A stretch of 64,000 nt of DNA, taken from the NCBI RefSeq assembly GCF_022682495.2, contig NC_071392.1, forward strand, positions 137,712,818 through 137,776,817, given 5' to 3'. Below the pieces are notes generated by a model that searched no databases, was not told the DNA's origin, and saw only the letters and a list, made by a program, of their open reading frames with translations. Source of the DNA: Desmodus rotundus. Lineage: Eukaryota > Chordata > Mammalia > Chiroptera > Phyllostomidae. Position 1 is the stretch's first letter. Each line of letters begins with the position of its first letter. The position numbers were made by a program, and so were the translations under genes. Below, piece after piece: positions 1 to 47,102 of this stretch.

Positions 1-1412
1 CTTGGGTTAGAGGTTCGGATGCAATATTGGAGGCAGTCATGATAACGTACATTTCCAGAGTGGGTTTTGCAGCTCACAACTTTCAAATGCGTGGCTTCTT
101 TAAGACAATGCCCAAGACCTCTTGTGTGTCCCAAAGCCAACCCAGCTGTGTGTGCCCAACATGGAGCTCTTGCTCTCTCTGTGTTGCCTGGACTTTCTCT
201 GAGCTCCCCTGTCTCAGGGACTGGACTCTCCGTCCATTCACTTACACAAGCCAGAAACCAGAAACCATTCATCATGCCCATATCCAATCCATCACCAGGT
301 TCTGCAGTTTGACCTTTTATATATTCCTTCAATCTGTCACTTCTCTCCATCTCCACTGCTGTCTCCCCCATGCTGCTGCCATCGGGTCTTAGGTCGGGTT
401 TACTACTGTGCACTCTACACAGTCCATCCTGGTCTCCATTCTGCCCCACAGAGATCCGTTCAAAGCAAACTTTGCTGTCCTCCCATGGTTCTTAGTGTAA
501 AAATCAAAATAATTTGTAGGATATAAAGGTTCTAACTGCCTCTCAAGCCTTAGTTTGGACCTTTGTCCACCTTTTGATTACCCATAAGCTGCTTTAGTCT
601 TTCTCTCTTTTGTTTCCCCTGTGCCTCCTCATCCTCACACATCAGTCTCTCACCACAGGCCCTTTGCATACGCTCGTCCCTCTGCCTACAACACTGCACC
701 CCTCAACTCTTCCAGCCCCTCCTTCAGCACAAGTCAGAGATTCACTGATTGGTTCAAGCCCATGAATTGTTTCTTCCAAGTCATGATAAGTACAGAAATT
801 GAGAGAAATATTTAGGAAAATGTTTAGCAATTCGATATTGCTAATGCCTCTAAGAACATGGTCAGTGGACTCATCTCATTGAACAGGGTACAGGCCTCTT
901 TGGTGATGGTCACATTCAAATCAAATCAAACTCAACATGGTGGGGGGTTCCATGTGAGCTGTGCACATGAACACCACATGTTGGTTTTGGTGGGTTGGAA
1001 ATTAGAACAAACGAATGGACAAACAGCTGGCCCTTTTACATGATTTAAGAAGGTCAGCTTTAGGTCTCAGCTCAGACAGCACGTCCTTGGGAGGCCTCCC
1101 TCTGTGGTCAGTTCACACAGCACCACCTTTCCTTCATAGCATTTCCCCCATTATGCGTTGGGTTAATGAGTGTTGTCTTCTAAGCTGCACGAGGGACCAC
1201 GTCTGACTCGTCTGCCTGTGTATCCTCAGCATCTAGCACAGAGCCTGACAGGTGGTAAAATTTGGTATTTGGATTAACAGGGTCCATTGTTTTCATCAGA
1301 TTTTCAAAGGGCCCACGTTGACTAACATGATTAGGAACTATTGTAGCAAGAGCTCAACAGTGTGCGTGGAGGGATTATGCAAAAGGAAGAATATGGATCC
1401 CATGGGGATAGG
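1..1412. other. STK32A intron, left edge
   Basis: No exon recognised. Several short open frames here have no family resemblance. The sequence is unremarkable single-copy-looking intron up to the LTR. Confidence 0.5.
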
Positions 1413-2223
1413 TGTTGGGAACCGCCCTGCCTGGTTTCAGAGGCTGTAACCCCCTATGGTTAAGGCTGAGTCAGAGTTGGGACCATAAGCCACTAAGGAG
1501 ACAAAGCTTATCTCCCTGGCAGAAGTGCCACCTCTGCCCACTTCACCTTGCTTGGCCCTGAGCTTGGCCAGTTAGCCAATGACGGGTAAGAATCCTCAAG
1601 GGAGGATCAACCTAAGACAGGCTCTGGTCACCAGGGATAAGCTCACAGGGAAGGACTCAGGGGGCTGTGGCAAAAGGGGGTGATGGACCCTCGCCCCTCG
1701 GCTTTGAAATAGCCTGAGTCCTCATTCTGTCTGCAAGAAGTCTCCTAATCTCTTGGCTGCTTTACTTCCCTATCTGACTTGAGCCTGAAGAGATAACAGA
1801 GGGCAATGCAGTCCTGTGCTGGGAGGGGCGGATTCCCTGGGGAATCAGGCCTAAGGAAAATACATACATTCCTGTGAAACCTACTAAATCTGTACCCTCA
1901 GCTTAAAAGATAAGGGTCCAGACTTGAGATGAGTCTGGCGCCTAAAGTTTTATGGCCCTCTAACTAATTGGCTGTAACTCAGAATAAGCCCTGGAAGTTC
2001 TCTGTAAATCCTGTATTGTTTAATCCTTATTGTCTGACAATGATTGATGGGCTTTATCTGCATTCCTGTGCGAATGAACCTAATAAAAGCCCATGGAGAA
2101 AAAGGATCAAGGCCCTTCTCCCTTGAGAGATTGGCCACCTTTCCTCCCCAAGCAGATCATGTCTTGGTAGTCTTTTTCTTCACCCGTGGCGGAACCGGGG
2201 GGCTGCGTTGAAGACCCCCAACA
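1413..2223 (+). mobile_element. Solo LTR of an endogenous retrovirus
   Basis: An 811-bp unit begins TGTTGGG and ends CCCAACA, the TG...CA inverted ends of an LTR. It is flanked by 6-bp direct repeats GATAGG and GATGGG (5 of 6 identical), the target duplication size typical of class II (ERVK-like) elements. A TAATAAAAGCCC signal near 2080 sits about 140 bases before the end, as in an R region. No gag, pol or env reading frames adjoin it, so it is a solo LTR from recombination. It has the same orientation as STK32A. Confidence 0.8.
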
Positions 2224-2316
2224 GATGGGTGTGTCTTTTTTCAAGAGAGAAAATTGTGCAGGTGGTGGCTGCTCAGGGAAAAGAGCTTCTGGGGCTAAGG
2301 ATGCAAATCTGTGCCT

Positions 2317-2440
2317 GTTTTATTTTAATTGATTTTTATTATTGACATTATTACGGATAGTGTCTACCCCCTTTGCCCACCTCCACACAGCCCCTGCCCC
2401 TGCTTCCCTCTGGACATCACTACACTGTTGTCCGTGTCCT
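2317..2440 (-). mobile_element. Bat L1 3'-end-like fragment
   Basis: A T-rich start followed by C-rich text (CCCCTTTGCCCACCTCCACAC) resembles the reverse of bat L1 3' ends. It abuts an L1 ORF2 fragment in the opposite orientation, suggesting twin-primed inversion or two insertions. Confidence 0.4.
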
Positions 2441-2612
2441 GGTAGGGACTTTAACACCCCACTGTCATCCGTGGATAGTCATCCAGACCAAAAAAAAATC
2501 AATAAGGAAAGAGTGACCTTAAGTGACACACTAGATCAGATGGACTTCATTGACATTTATAGAACATTCCATTCCAAAGCAGCAGAATAGACATTCTTCT
2601 CAAGTGCAAACC
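2441..2612 (+). mobile_element. L1 ORF2 endonuclease-region fragment
   Basis: The + frame reads DFNTPLSSVDSHPDQKKINK then DTLDQMDFIDIYRTFHSKAA, matching the L1 ORF2 endonuclease block around GDFNTPLS...IDIYRTFHP. It is a short decayed piece with a stop right after. Confidence 0.75.
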
Positions 2613-3039
2613 TGTGTCTCTTGTTTTGGGGGTCAAGTCCCTTGGTTTGGAATAGGCACAATGATGTTGGGAATGCCAAAGATGAATAGGGCGGTCACTT
2701 CCGTGAGTGAATTTTCCTCAGTTCCAAGACAGCCCTCTTCACCCCCAAATTCTACCTTAGTGATCTCAGGGCTCACCTCCAGGACAGTTCTCCAATGGAA
2801 GTGACATTTCCCATTTGAGCCACAGGGTTGATGTGATGATTTTGGCTCTGGAGGGGTTAGGAGTGAAAAAATCTTTAATCCCCATTCATAAAACCCAGAA
2901 CTATAACAGTGACCTTAGTGATAGCTTCTCTGTGTCAGCCCCAGTATATTTTGGTTAGTTGTAAAAACAGCTAAAATACTAAGTGGGAAATGAATTTCAT
3001 TTGTACAATGCATGCACATTCGTCACCTAATAAGAACAG

Positions 3040-3170
3040 TCCTTCTTTTAAACACTTTATTTATATGGCCTCATTTTTACTCCTAGCTGCAGCCTCATGA
3101 TATAGGTCATTACCCCCTTTTTACAGGTGGGTAAACTGAGATGTAGGGAACATTTCCAGTTAGCAAGGTA
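3040..3170 (-). mobile_element. MIR SINE fragment
   Basis: TTTACAGGTGGGTAAACTGAG followed by a CATTTCCAGTTAGCAAGG-like stretch is the reverse of the MIR core. Confidence 0.5.
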
Positions 3171-3288
3171 GGGAATCAGCCATCAAAGATACCCTTGACT
3201 CAGTGGGACAACTGGTTTCCTGCCCCACCTTGCAAAAACCAACTTACAATTCATTCTAACAGGGCATTATCTGTATTATCATTTATAG

Positions 3289-8531
<5,243 letters not shown>

Positions 8532-8664
8532 AGTTGTCAGCATTTTCTTCTTGGGACATTTCCTGACTTCCACAGGAGGACGGGTAGACTCTTCTCTGTA
8601 CACCTCACTGACCTTAGAAACTGTGACCACCCACCTTTGGAAAGAGGCAGCATGATCCAGCAGA

Positions 8665-8815
8665 CTTCCCTGGGCTCCTGGGAAACAGTCGCACTACTAA
8701 CGAATCAACCTTGAGCAAGTCGCTTAACCACTTTCTCTGCTTCAGTTTCTTCTTCTAAAATGAGAGGTTATGCTAGATGAGCTCTGCTCTGCCTTTTATT
8801 GCAACCACTCTATCC
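8665..8815 (+). mobile_element. MIR-like fragment
   Basis: CTTGAGCAAGTCGCTTAACC and a CTTCAGTTTCTTCTTCTAAAATGAGA stretch follow the MIR core in sense orientation. It would lie in the STK32A 3'UTR if that extends this far. Confidence 0.55.
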
Positions 8816-11329
8816 TAAACTGCATTTATTTTTATTGCAAATGGATATTTGGATGTAGATTTATTTTTCCACTCTGCTAGGTGTGCTAGTAGACAAATAG
8901 ACATGGGTGGAGGACTAAGGGAGGTGTTCGGGGCATGAAGACGGCTGCTCTTTAGAGCTAGGGGACTTCATAAAGAGGTCACAGCCCCCAAACCCAATTT
9001 AATAGGACTAAGAAATTCAGCCAAGTAGACGTGAATGAGAGCAGATTAAAGTGGCACAGATTCACCCAGGCCTTCCAGCGACACAACATCAGCTTGTCCC
9101 AGCTAGCAACAGCCTGTTATGCACATCTGCCCCAATGCCCTGTGCAGTAATGTGAAGTTGGGAAGTGGAAATTGGTGATGATGGGGCGTGTACACCAAAT
9201 GCTACAAAGCAGAGCTTTCCACACACCCCTACCCAGAAGCCAGTTGTTAAATATTCGTTAGCACACCACTTGCTTTCCTCTAGCAACCACATTCCTTGAG
9301 AGCTAATTGTCCTTTTAAGATGATCGAGGACCTGCATGTGGAATCAGGAAAGACTTCTGTCACATTGAGAGCATGTCCACCTTGTTGTACATCGATGTGT
9401 CTTACACAGGAGTTACAGGCTAAGTTAGAGTGTGAGGTGAACTTGAGTGAGAGTAAAATGTACCCTTGAAAATTCCCTGCAATTGCCCATAACGTCTGGG
9501 GGGCATCTTGTCTAGGTGAAGCCCGGGACAGTGAGCCACCTGTCTCACCGATGACAGAAGTCACTGTTCTTGGTTCACTTTTTGTTTCCTTACTTTTATT
9601 TTTGGCTGATATCAGATGGATCAAATTGTTGAACAACTCACACATGCCTTTATAGAGCAGAATTCACACATCCAAGGGGTTGGAGTCATGGGGCTCAGGG
9701 AACAGTGCTGCTTTGGCTCCCTGCCTTGTGCTTGCTTCAAGGATGGCAGGCAGAACTGCCTATTACTTAAAATATGATGGATGTCTCACTGTTTTTCTTC
9801 AGATTTTATTTATTTGGGAAACACCAAGTTTAATTCACCTAAGGGATATGTGCATGTAATGCATCTCCACTCTCCTGAGGATCTTTGCAGGCAGAGGGAC
9901 TATTTGGGGGCACCTACAGAGGCCACCCGGTAGAGTCAAGAAGTAAATAGTCTTGGCTGGGGGAGGGGGTTAACCCCTCAGCCACTCAGATCACCTAAAC
10001 CTTGACCTTCCACATGGACAGTGTGGACCTCTGCAAGATGGCAGAAAGCTGGCAACAGGGGAACCCAGACTGGCCCATCTGGGAAACCAGACAGATGGAC
10101 GTAGGCAGAAGTAACAGATGTGGCCACCTGCTGCACCAGACTTTTCCAGAAGGATATTTGCAGGGGGGCATCTCAGCATGGGTTGAGGCTGTGTGGAGTT
10201 TTAACTCAGCATTCACAGCAGTCTCCTCACTAGGCTGGTGGGCCCGGAATTTCTGACAGAGCTGTGGAAGTGTCTACTGACTTCAGGAGAAAACAGACTT
10301 TTGTTAAGGATTAAAGCCAGCTCCTTTCTTCTGTTTTTATTCCTTTTCTCTACATTTTCCACACATTGTCTATGTTATTTTGTTGTTTCTCCAAACATTA
10401 TAAATTCTAAATGCTTGCTGGACTCAATTTCACAAAGAGGGGATGGGGTGACAGGACGACCAGAACCTGCTCCAGGGTGTCAGGGGCCACTTGGCGTTTG
10501 CCAACTTCCATCGTGCACTTTGTCTTGATTCAAGCCCTGATGGGCTGTGCAAGGGGGCAGGAACTAGTCATTCATGCCACTTCACATCTACAGTTTCTAA
10601 TGGGACAGGAATCCAAGGCAATCCCTGTGGTTTGAATCCCTAGTTTTTATTTCCAGTGACTGTGTCCATGCCTGAAGCACCCCTGTGGGTGTTCAGGAGC
10701 CGCAGATGGACAGACCGACTAGACAACACAGCCTCAGAGAGGGCTTTCCCAGCCTACGCAGGTCACACACCTGCAGTGCATGTTCATTTAGGGAAAAGAA
10801 AACAAGCTTTGTGTCCATCAGTGGAGAACGACTGATTATAAACACCTCCCATCACTGTATGTCTTAAACATTTGGACAAACGAGTTTTCCAAAAACTAAA
10901 AGGATGCCTAAATCCTTACCATAATTGCTACTTATTGAAAACAGATCATCTTTTTTTCCCCCATAACTTTGGCTAAAAGTTACTACCCTATCGTGTGGAA
11001 CATGTCTCATCTACATTCAGACAACTGGGGTTCAGAGCTAAGAATTTTAGAAAACAGGGTGACTGCTGCATTTTCCTGTCTGGTGTTCCTGGAATCCTTT
11101 CCTCTGAACAGCTTCCTCCTTATCTGTGTGGAGCATCGAAAAAGTCTGGGCAGGTGTTGAACACCAGAAGCCTCCTGGTTATAACACTAGCACTGCTGCT
11201 GGCCACCCACCCCACTGCATTCACAGTGCCCTCTAGTGGATGGGTGGGGCAGTGGAGCCCCGTGACAATGGTCACAGCCCTACCTCTGAAAGAAAATGCT
11301 CTGCTAATGGCAAACAGCCCAGAACCTTG

Positions 11330-11356
11330 CTAAATTAATTAGGATAATTAATTTAG
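11330..11356. repeat. 27-bp AT-rich palindrome
   Basis: Perfect 12-base arms CTAAATTAATTA and TAATTAATTTAG around GGA. Each arm contains TAATTA, the core homeodomain site. Confidence 0.85.
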
Positions 11357-11841
11357 TGGTTAGTTTTCTTCTGATGGGAAAGTTTTGGCCAGAAATGACT
11401 AGACTTAGATCATCATAGGTTGTCTAGATTGAAAGGACAAATAAATAACTGGAGAACGAATGGTAACACAGCCAGCAGGGGCCAGTGGGGCCGCTTTGGG
11501 CTGATGCAGAAACGCTAGGGCTTCAGTTCTTCCAAAGCTGAACAAAATGGCATGAAAAGCACAGCAGGTTTGTTTTGGTGCCCAGTTGTCCTTGCATTAT
11601 GTCTACACAAAGTCCTGTTTCCTACTCTGTCTGCCTGTGATTACTGCTTCTTATGAGCTCAGTGTGCCTAACAGTAAATATTGATGTTAATCCTCCAAAC
11701 CTGTTATCTGTGCTGTTATGAACAGGTGGCCCTTGGATGGGAAGCTCACAGTCTGTTTGGCTGTAGCATCTCCAATGTCAGTGTGTCTGTGTATTAAAAT
11801 GTTGTCTGCACACAGTAAGACACTGACCCTTCTTTGTCAGG

Positions 11842-11859
11842 GGTGTGTGTGTGTGTGTG
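11842..11859 (+). repeat. GT microsatellite
   Basis: Short perfect (GT)n run between the two genes. Confidence 0.85.
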
Positions 11860-13121
11860 ATGGTTTTTCCTAGAGGAAGGGTTGCAGTGCCTGGAGTCAC
11901 CTGTTCTTACTTCCGTGTCCTGCTATGAGGGATGTCGGTTACCACACAAGCTGGCAATAGAGGTGGCATTCTATAAACTATGGAATGCAACACAACTTAA
12001 TTAATCCCCACATATAAAAACTAAACGCCTGACCCCTCTAGCATCCACACCTTATGGCACACAACCCAGGATTCCAGGTTTTGCTTTTCATCATGACCTT
12101 AAGTCCACAGGCCACCTGTACACCTTTTCCCAGCACTCTGCCTTCCTACCCCTGAATATCTCTTTTCAGCTGCATCCCATCCACCACAGCAGCAGGTACA
12201 TGTTCCAAGGCCCATCCTCTGGGACAGGAAGGAGACTGCATCTCCGAACACCTGCAGCTCGAAGCAGCTTGGGCCGTAGGAGAGAATAAAGGGGACTTCA
12301 GATCCATGACAGCTCAGCTGCCAGGCTGGCTGGTGCCCTGGGCTTGTCCTGAAACAGAGGCTCCTGCAGGTCTTGTGGGTTCTGAAGTCCTGTGTGCCAG
12401 GTACCCTGTTGTCCAGGGCATATGAAGTCACCCGTCATGTGCTCAGTAGCCACTGGAGCACAGGGCAGCACCTCAACCTCTTCCAAGTCTGGAGTGTCAG
12501 CCTAAGAGATGTCAATTCTGCAGGTTGCTCTGGCCCTGTCATCCCCCACTTCCTCTTCATGGTTAGTATTCCCTTTGGGTTGGCTTGATGGCAGCAGAGC
12601 TGATTCCAGAAAGTTCTTTGAAACCAGAGAAATCCTATTATTCCTGTTCAGTGTTCTCATTCCCCACCTGGGTCAATGTGACTCAGCCCAGAAGATCTCC
12701 AGCCCACAGACATGTGAGAGTTAGTCTGTGTGCAAATTTCAGTAACATTTTTTAAAAAACCGCTCCATCCCTTTTAGAGCTCTGCAACCTCGGTTCATGT
12801 TAGGCATTGACCATGACCTTTAAACCCACGCTCATCCTAAACAGAACTCAGTTGTTACCTTGGTCATGAAGAGGGAGAGGCATTTCTCCAGTTTTGAGTT
12901 TGAGCCAGAAAATGGGACTATGGCCCAAGGCTCATTAGTCATCAGACCTTGAACCTCAAGCTGAAATAATTCTTTATAAGCACAGAGTCACTTATAATAC
13001 AGTTTCTGAGCTTCTGTGCTAAAAGGCATCATTGCCCTGTGCTCCTATACTGACGGCATCGGTCTACTGAACCAAGAGGGCTTCATCACACACCAAAGCA
13101 ATTCATCAGAAATCACCTCCC

Positions 13122-13321
13122 AGCCCTGACCCGTGTGACTCAGTTGGGCATCATCCCGCAAAGTGAAGGTTGCCAGTTCGATTCCCAGTCAGAGCACATG
13201 CCTAGGTTGCAGATTTAGTCCCCAGTAGGGGCAGGTAAAAGAGGCAATAGATCAATTATTTCCCTCCCCCTCTTTCTCCTTCCCTTCCTCTCTCTCTAAA
13301 AATAAATAAATCTTTAAAAAA
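13122..13321 (+). mobile_element. VES SINE
   Basis: Begins AGCCCTGACCCGTGTGACTC, has the B box GGTTGCCAGTTCGATTCCCA, the CAGAGCACATGCC block, CT-rich region and AAATAAATAAATC tail. It belongs to the GTGGCTCAGTGG-like subfamily. Confidence 0.85.
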
Positions 13322-14581
13322 AGAAGAAGAAATTACCATGCCATCCCTTCTCACCCTACTCCAGCCTAAATACACACATTTTGCTGAGCAAAGCATTTGT
13401 GTCCTGCAGGTCTGAGACCAGTGGTGGGGCCACCTGCTATTTTTGCCTGCCTAGCAGCCATTCCCTCTTCTTCCGGTATCACAGATTAATTTTCTGTGAG
13501 TTAGTGAGAGTCCATGTGGTTCAGGTGGCTTAGGGGCTGGGCATGTGACCAGGTGTGGCCAATCAGTCCTGCAGTCTCCTGGCCACAGCAACTAGTTCAA
13601 TGGTGAAAACATGTGACCTAAACCAGACCAAACAGACTCAGTCTCTTTGGCTGGAACTATTGAGGGAGTCTCTCTCCTTCCCCTGAAATTACTAAGCCAG
13701 TAAAATGAAAACCATGAGATGCTGATGGCCAGTGGTGCTCCCAAATGCAAAGAGCTTCCCTAAGAATGGAGCACCAAGAAGCAATATTCTAATACAGCTT
13801 TGTTCGATTCAACCCCTGAAGTTTTCAGTGATCTTTTTCAAAAAAAAATTGTTTTTCACATACACTAGCTTAACATTTGTGATGAAAAGTGTGCTGCATA
13901 AATTCTAATTAGACCCAGAAGTGTTTTCCCCAAAAGGGTTTAGTATAACGAGTTTGGTGGAATGTTAGAAGATGGTAAGTAGTTAAAAATTGTTTGAGAA
14001 ACTTGAGTTGGACAAATTTTGAAAGACACAGGATTTCTCAGATCTTTGATGACATACAAGTTAAATCTCTCAGAGGAGTAGACATAGCAGATAATCCTCT
14101 CCAACACCCATGAGATGCCTTGGGACCAGTTTGCTAAATATACAATTTTTTAAAACATGCTCAGTTTGAATTTTCTCCAAATCCAGGTTTTTGAAGAAGC
14201 AAAGCTTTAAAGGGAGGAAAAAAACAAAAACCAAACAAACCAAACCTTTCAGGATCTGTTCTGGACTCAGATTTACCCCCAAAGGCAGTGCCTTTTACAT
14301 TAATACTGAATTTGATGATCTATAGGGAAAAACAAAACAAAACAAACTTTAGTCATTCCCCAAAATTTCAATACAGGACCTCAAACTCTGCAGCTGAACA
14401 AAATCTCAACCTCAACTGAAAAGATGGGTACTCCCCCTAGATTTTGTCCAGATGCCTGTTTTCATCAGACCTGCAACCCTTCCTAACCATTTCAGTTTTA
14501 TGGTCCAATTTTAACACATTCAGTAAAACAGCATGTCACACACAGAAAAAGACTGTACAACATCTGTGATTTTATAGTTAT

Positions 14582-14587
14582 TTTAAT
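14582..14587 (-). promoter_or_regulatory. Candidate DPYSL3 polyadenylation signal ATTAAA
   Basis: On the minus strand GTTATTAAAATAAC contains ATTAAA. About 30-60 bases further on is a GU/U-rich stretch (CTTTTTCTGTGTGTGAC), fitting a downstream element. I saw no AATAAA or ATTAAA on the minus strand between the stop and this point. Confidence 0.5.
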
Positions 14588-16170
14588 AACCAGGTTTACA
14601 TTAACAGTCACGTGATGAACTTTTTTTCTTTTTTTCTTTTTTAAATTTCAGCTAAACTCAAAACACAGTTTTCTTCACGGTTCAAAGCAAACAGCTCGTC
14701 ACATTCCAGAGCTGCCTCACAGCTACCACAGATCACAGGAAAGTCACTGTCTGTCCATAGTCACCAGACACGGAACTGAACACCCACACACCGTTTTCCG
14801 AGGAGGGAACTCACAGGAAAGCTGGCTGCCTGGGGCAGCCCGCCTGCGCATCTGGGGCTGCAGCTGGACTCTTCCAGGGGAGAAGGCCTGGGAGTGGGCG
14901 GGATTCGTCACCCTGATGTGAAGGGCTTCTGAAGCGAGTGAAGGTCCAGGGTTGGAACTGAGGCCTTCAGAGCAGAGTGTGACTCTCTGGGTGGAGTCAC
15001 AAAGGAAAGGGCCACAGGATGAGGGGCTGGACTTTGAAGGAAACCCATTTTGGGGATGGCTATAACACTGCCATTTTTAGAAAACTTAGAAGAAGTATTT
15101 CTGTTGGGGTGATGCTTTAACAGTTCCACAAATACCTTCTCAACTACCCAAATTGGGGGCCTCCCAGACAGAACCCTTGCTGACTGCCCTCTAGGTTTAG
15201 GGACAATGTGAGTAGGTTGGGGGTGGCGGAGGGGTTGCGGTGTCCTTAGAGAGGGGCCAGGCCAAGACATGGGGCAACAGAAGAAAGCTCAGGAGGAGGA
15301 CAGAAAGCCAGCAAGTGCCCCCTACTCCTCACCCCACAGCTGGATAAGGTGCTGATGAATTCAGAGAGGGCCGACTCGCTGCCATGATCTCTTCCTGAAC
15401 CCTGTGTATAGGGCTTTTTGATGTATCTTACGGAACAGGGCAAGTTTGAATATAAATTTTAACTTAAGTAACAAGGAACCAGAAATTAGAGTTAATAAAA
15501 TAATGGGAGAGTTCTTGGAATCCTCAGGAATTCCTATGCCTGGAAAGTTACTAATAGTGAAGAAAGTAAGGCCATCCATAGATCGTGTTGCCCAACAGCA
15601 AGGCATGAAGGGGCTGTTCCTACCGCACGGAAACTTGTGTAGAATAATACAAAGTTCCGGTTAAATGTTGCATTCAGAAGTCCCAAGTGCAACCAATTGG
15701 GCCATGAGGTCATGAGAGATGGGCTGGACTCAGGAGCTGGTAACAGCAGCAGAAGGTAACAGAGTTATCTACGTGTCTTTTCCTCCACCTGGTGGTTGTG
15801 GCTGGTACTGCAACATATCCTAAATCCCAGCCCAGCCAATGAGGTATATAGAATATGCTTCTGCTAGGACAAGCTCCCTGCCTGCAAAACTGTCACTCCG
15901 AGTTTGGAATAGACTCCCACATCTTTGAGTTATGAGCCAAGAGATACATCACCACCTTCATTTCAGTTTCCTTTAAAATAAAGGCACTATGAAAAAGCCT
16001 TAAGAGTAGCAAGATTCCTTCTTCGGAGAAGAAATCATCTTTGTTCATGATTGGAACAGAAGTTAGCTCTGCTAGGGAAAACCCTCTTCCTTGGCTATTT
16101 CCAAACACCTCTCCAGCCCCATATTCTCTTTCCTCTGGCCTTCAACTTAAAGCCTGAAGTTAGAGATAAC

Positions 16171-16226
16171 GGTTTCTCCTAAGCACCTGAAAGGTGTTGG
16201 TTTCTTCTAAGCACCTGAAAGGTGTT
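16171..16226 (-). repeat. 28-bp tandem duplication in DPYSL3 3'UTR
   Basis: Two adjacent 28-base units differ at one position (27 of 28). Each contains the inverted CACCT GAA AGGTG, so the RNA could form two small hairpins and each has a CACCTG E-box-like core. Confidence 0.9.
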
Positions 16227-16294
16227 AGCACACAGCGTTACAAGTTCTATCAGCTGGACCCCCTAGCGCAGAGGTCTGATCCCAGGTTAAATAC

Positions 16295-16318
16295 ATTTTG
16301 TTTTGTTTTGTTTTGTTT
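16295..16318 (+). repeat. TTTTG pentanucleotide run
   Basis: About five units of TTTTG; in the DPYSL3 transcript it reads CAAAA. Confidence 0.85.
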
Positions 16319-17704
16319 ATCCCGCATATAGGCCTTTTATCTTTGTCTGGCCTGTGGAACTTGTTCCAAAATTGAGTTTTAGAGGGGGTAGGATAGGGAA
16401 TGGACATTCAGCTCTGACAGACAAGGTAGGTGGGCACCAATGGTCCTTGCCAACTTCATTTTATGTGACTGTCAGGAAGGCCGCACGCCACTGCCACCCA
16501 CCTTGGGAGACGTTGGTGCCAAAACAAAAGCTCCCCCAAAGGATGTGCTGATGGAAAGGGTACAGATGGCTTAGGACTGAAAACTAGAACCATGGCCACA
16601 GAACGTAACCTCTCTGCTTCAGACTGGCTTTCCCCAAACCCTGCTTGATTCCCATGGAAGCTGAGATATCCTATTAGTCGTAAAAGTTAAGGAATGCCTA
16701 AGAAAATCAATTTTCAACAACAACAACAACAAAAAGTGTATTCAATCATGGCTGTGCCTGGATCTCAGGAGATCAAGAGAATCAAACACCACTGGCAAGA
16801 CAAGTCCAATGCCAGAGGCTGGCTGCCCTTCTCTGTTTCCTTGCAAAGACTGGAGAGTGAGGTGAGCTCTAGCTGTGTTTAGAGGGAGGTGCTATTCAAG
16901 CCTGGCTGCCCCACCCCCAGGGCCTGTGCTGTGCTCCCAGCTGTTGCCTCTAAACAGCACCCAGGGCAAGATGGGAGAAGTGTTTTTGCTCCCTCCTCTC
17001 CTCCTTTCCAGCCAGGAAAAGTGAAGAATTTGACAGCAATGCTGAGGAAAAGGCCCACCAAACATGGGCATGACCAAGTGGAAGCAAAGGTTGGGTTTTG
17101 GTGTTTCAATAAATGCTCAAAGAAATAAAATCCGCTAAAAGAGGACATGACAAAGTCTGGAACCTGAAGACCTCCTGCCTGCCTTCCGCGCCGACCCCAG
17201 GGGCCACTGTCCATGGAAATAAATGTACTTCATTAACACAATACACAAGACCCCTTATGCTCACCCACCCACCCCCCGCCCCCATACACACCCTACCCCA
17301 AACCTCTGAGCCCTCTGCCTCGCTCTGGGCTCCCACCACCCACTCACCCCAAATAACTGTGTCCCTTCTGCTCATTTTCCTTGACATCCAGCTTTGTGTG
17401 TCCCCTTGTCTTAAGATGCAGCACTACACACGCTCTCAACACTATATAGCAGACTCTTTACCTTAGTGGCCTGTCTGATTGCATGCATGGAAATGGGGGA
17501 GGCTAGGCATAAACAGAAAACAAAGCAATCTTCGTAAAGCTAGGCAAGCGAGCGTAATATTGGAGAAACATAAGGCTTGAGGCTTATTGATTCTTTAGAT
17601 CGTAACTGTTTGGATTCGCTTTCCTTCTTAAATATCGGTGTACCATTTTGGCTTCCAAAAAAATCTCTTCTTGCTTCTGCCCCCTCTCTTTGGGGAGGGG
17701 TTGC

Positions 17705-47102
<29,398 letters not shown>

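Larger units (their letters stand above)
8532..14564. other. Convergent intergenic region, includes STK32A 3'UTR of unknown extent
   Basis: About 6 kb between the STK32A stop and the likely DPYSL3 poly(A) site. It includes MIR (8665-8815), a GT run (11842-11859), a 27-bp palindrome (11330-11356) and a VES SINE (13122-13321). I found no exon; open frames such as those at 9280-9645 and 12099-12431 have no family resemblance. Confidence 0.5.
14565..17704 (-). other. DPYSL3: DPYSL3 probable 3'UTR
   Basis: The region downstream of the stop runs about 3.1 kb without recognisable young SINEs or LINEs, in contrast to the flanking DNA, as expected for a conserved UTR. It holds a 28-bp tandem duplication (16171-16226), a TTTTG run (16295-16318) and a CAA run near 16712. 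I recall the human DPYSL3 3'UTR as roughly this long. The exact end is inferred from the polyadenylation signal. Confidence 0.65.

Noticed and set aside
9280..9645. A 121-codon minus-strand frame in the intergenic region
   Set aside because: No recognised domain and no supporting signals; length is within chance expectation for 64 kb in six frames.
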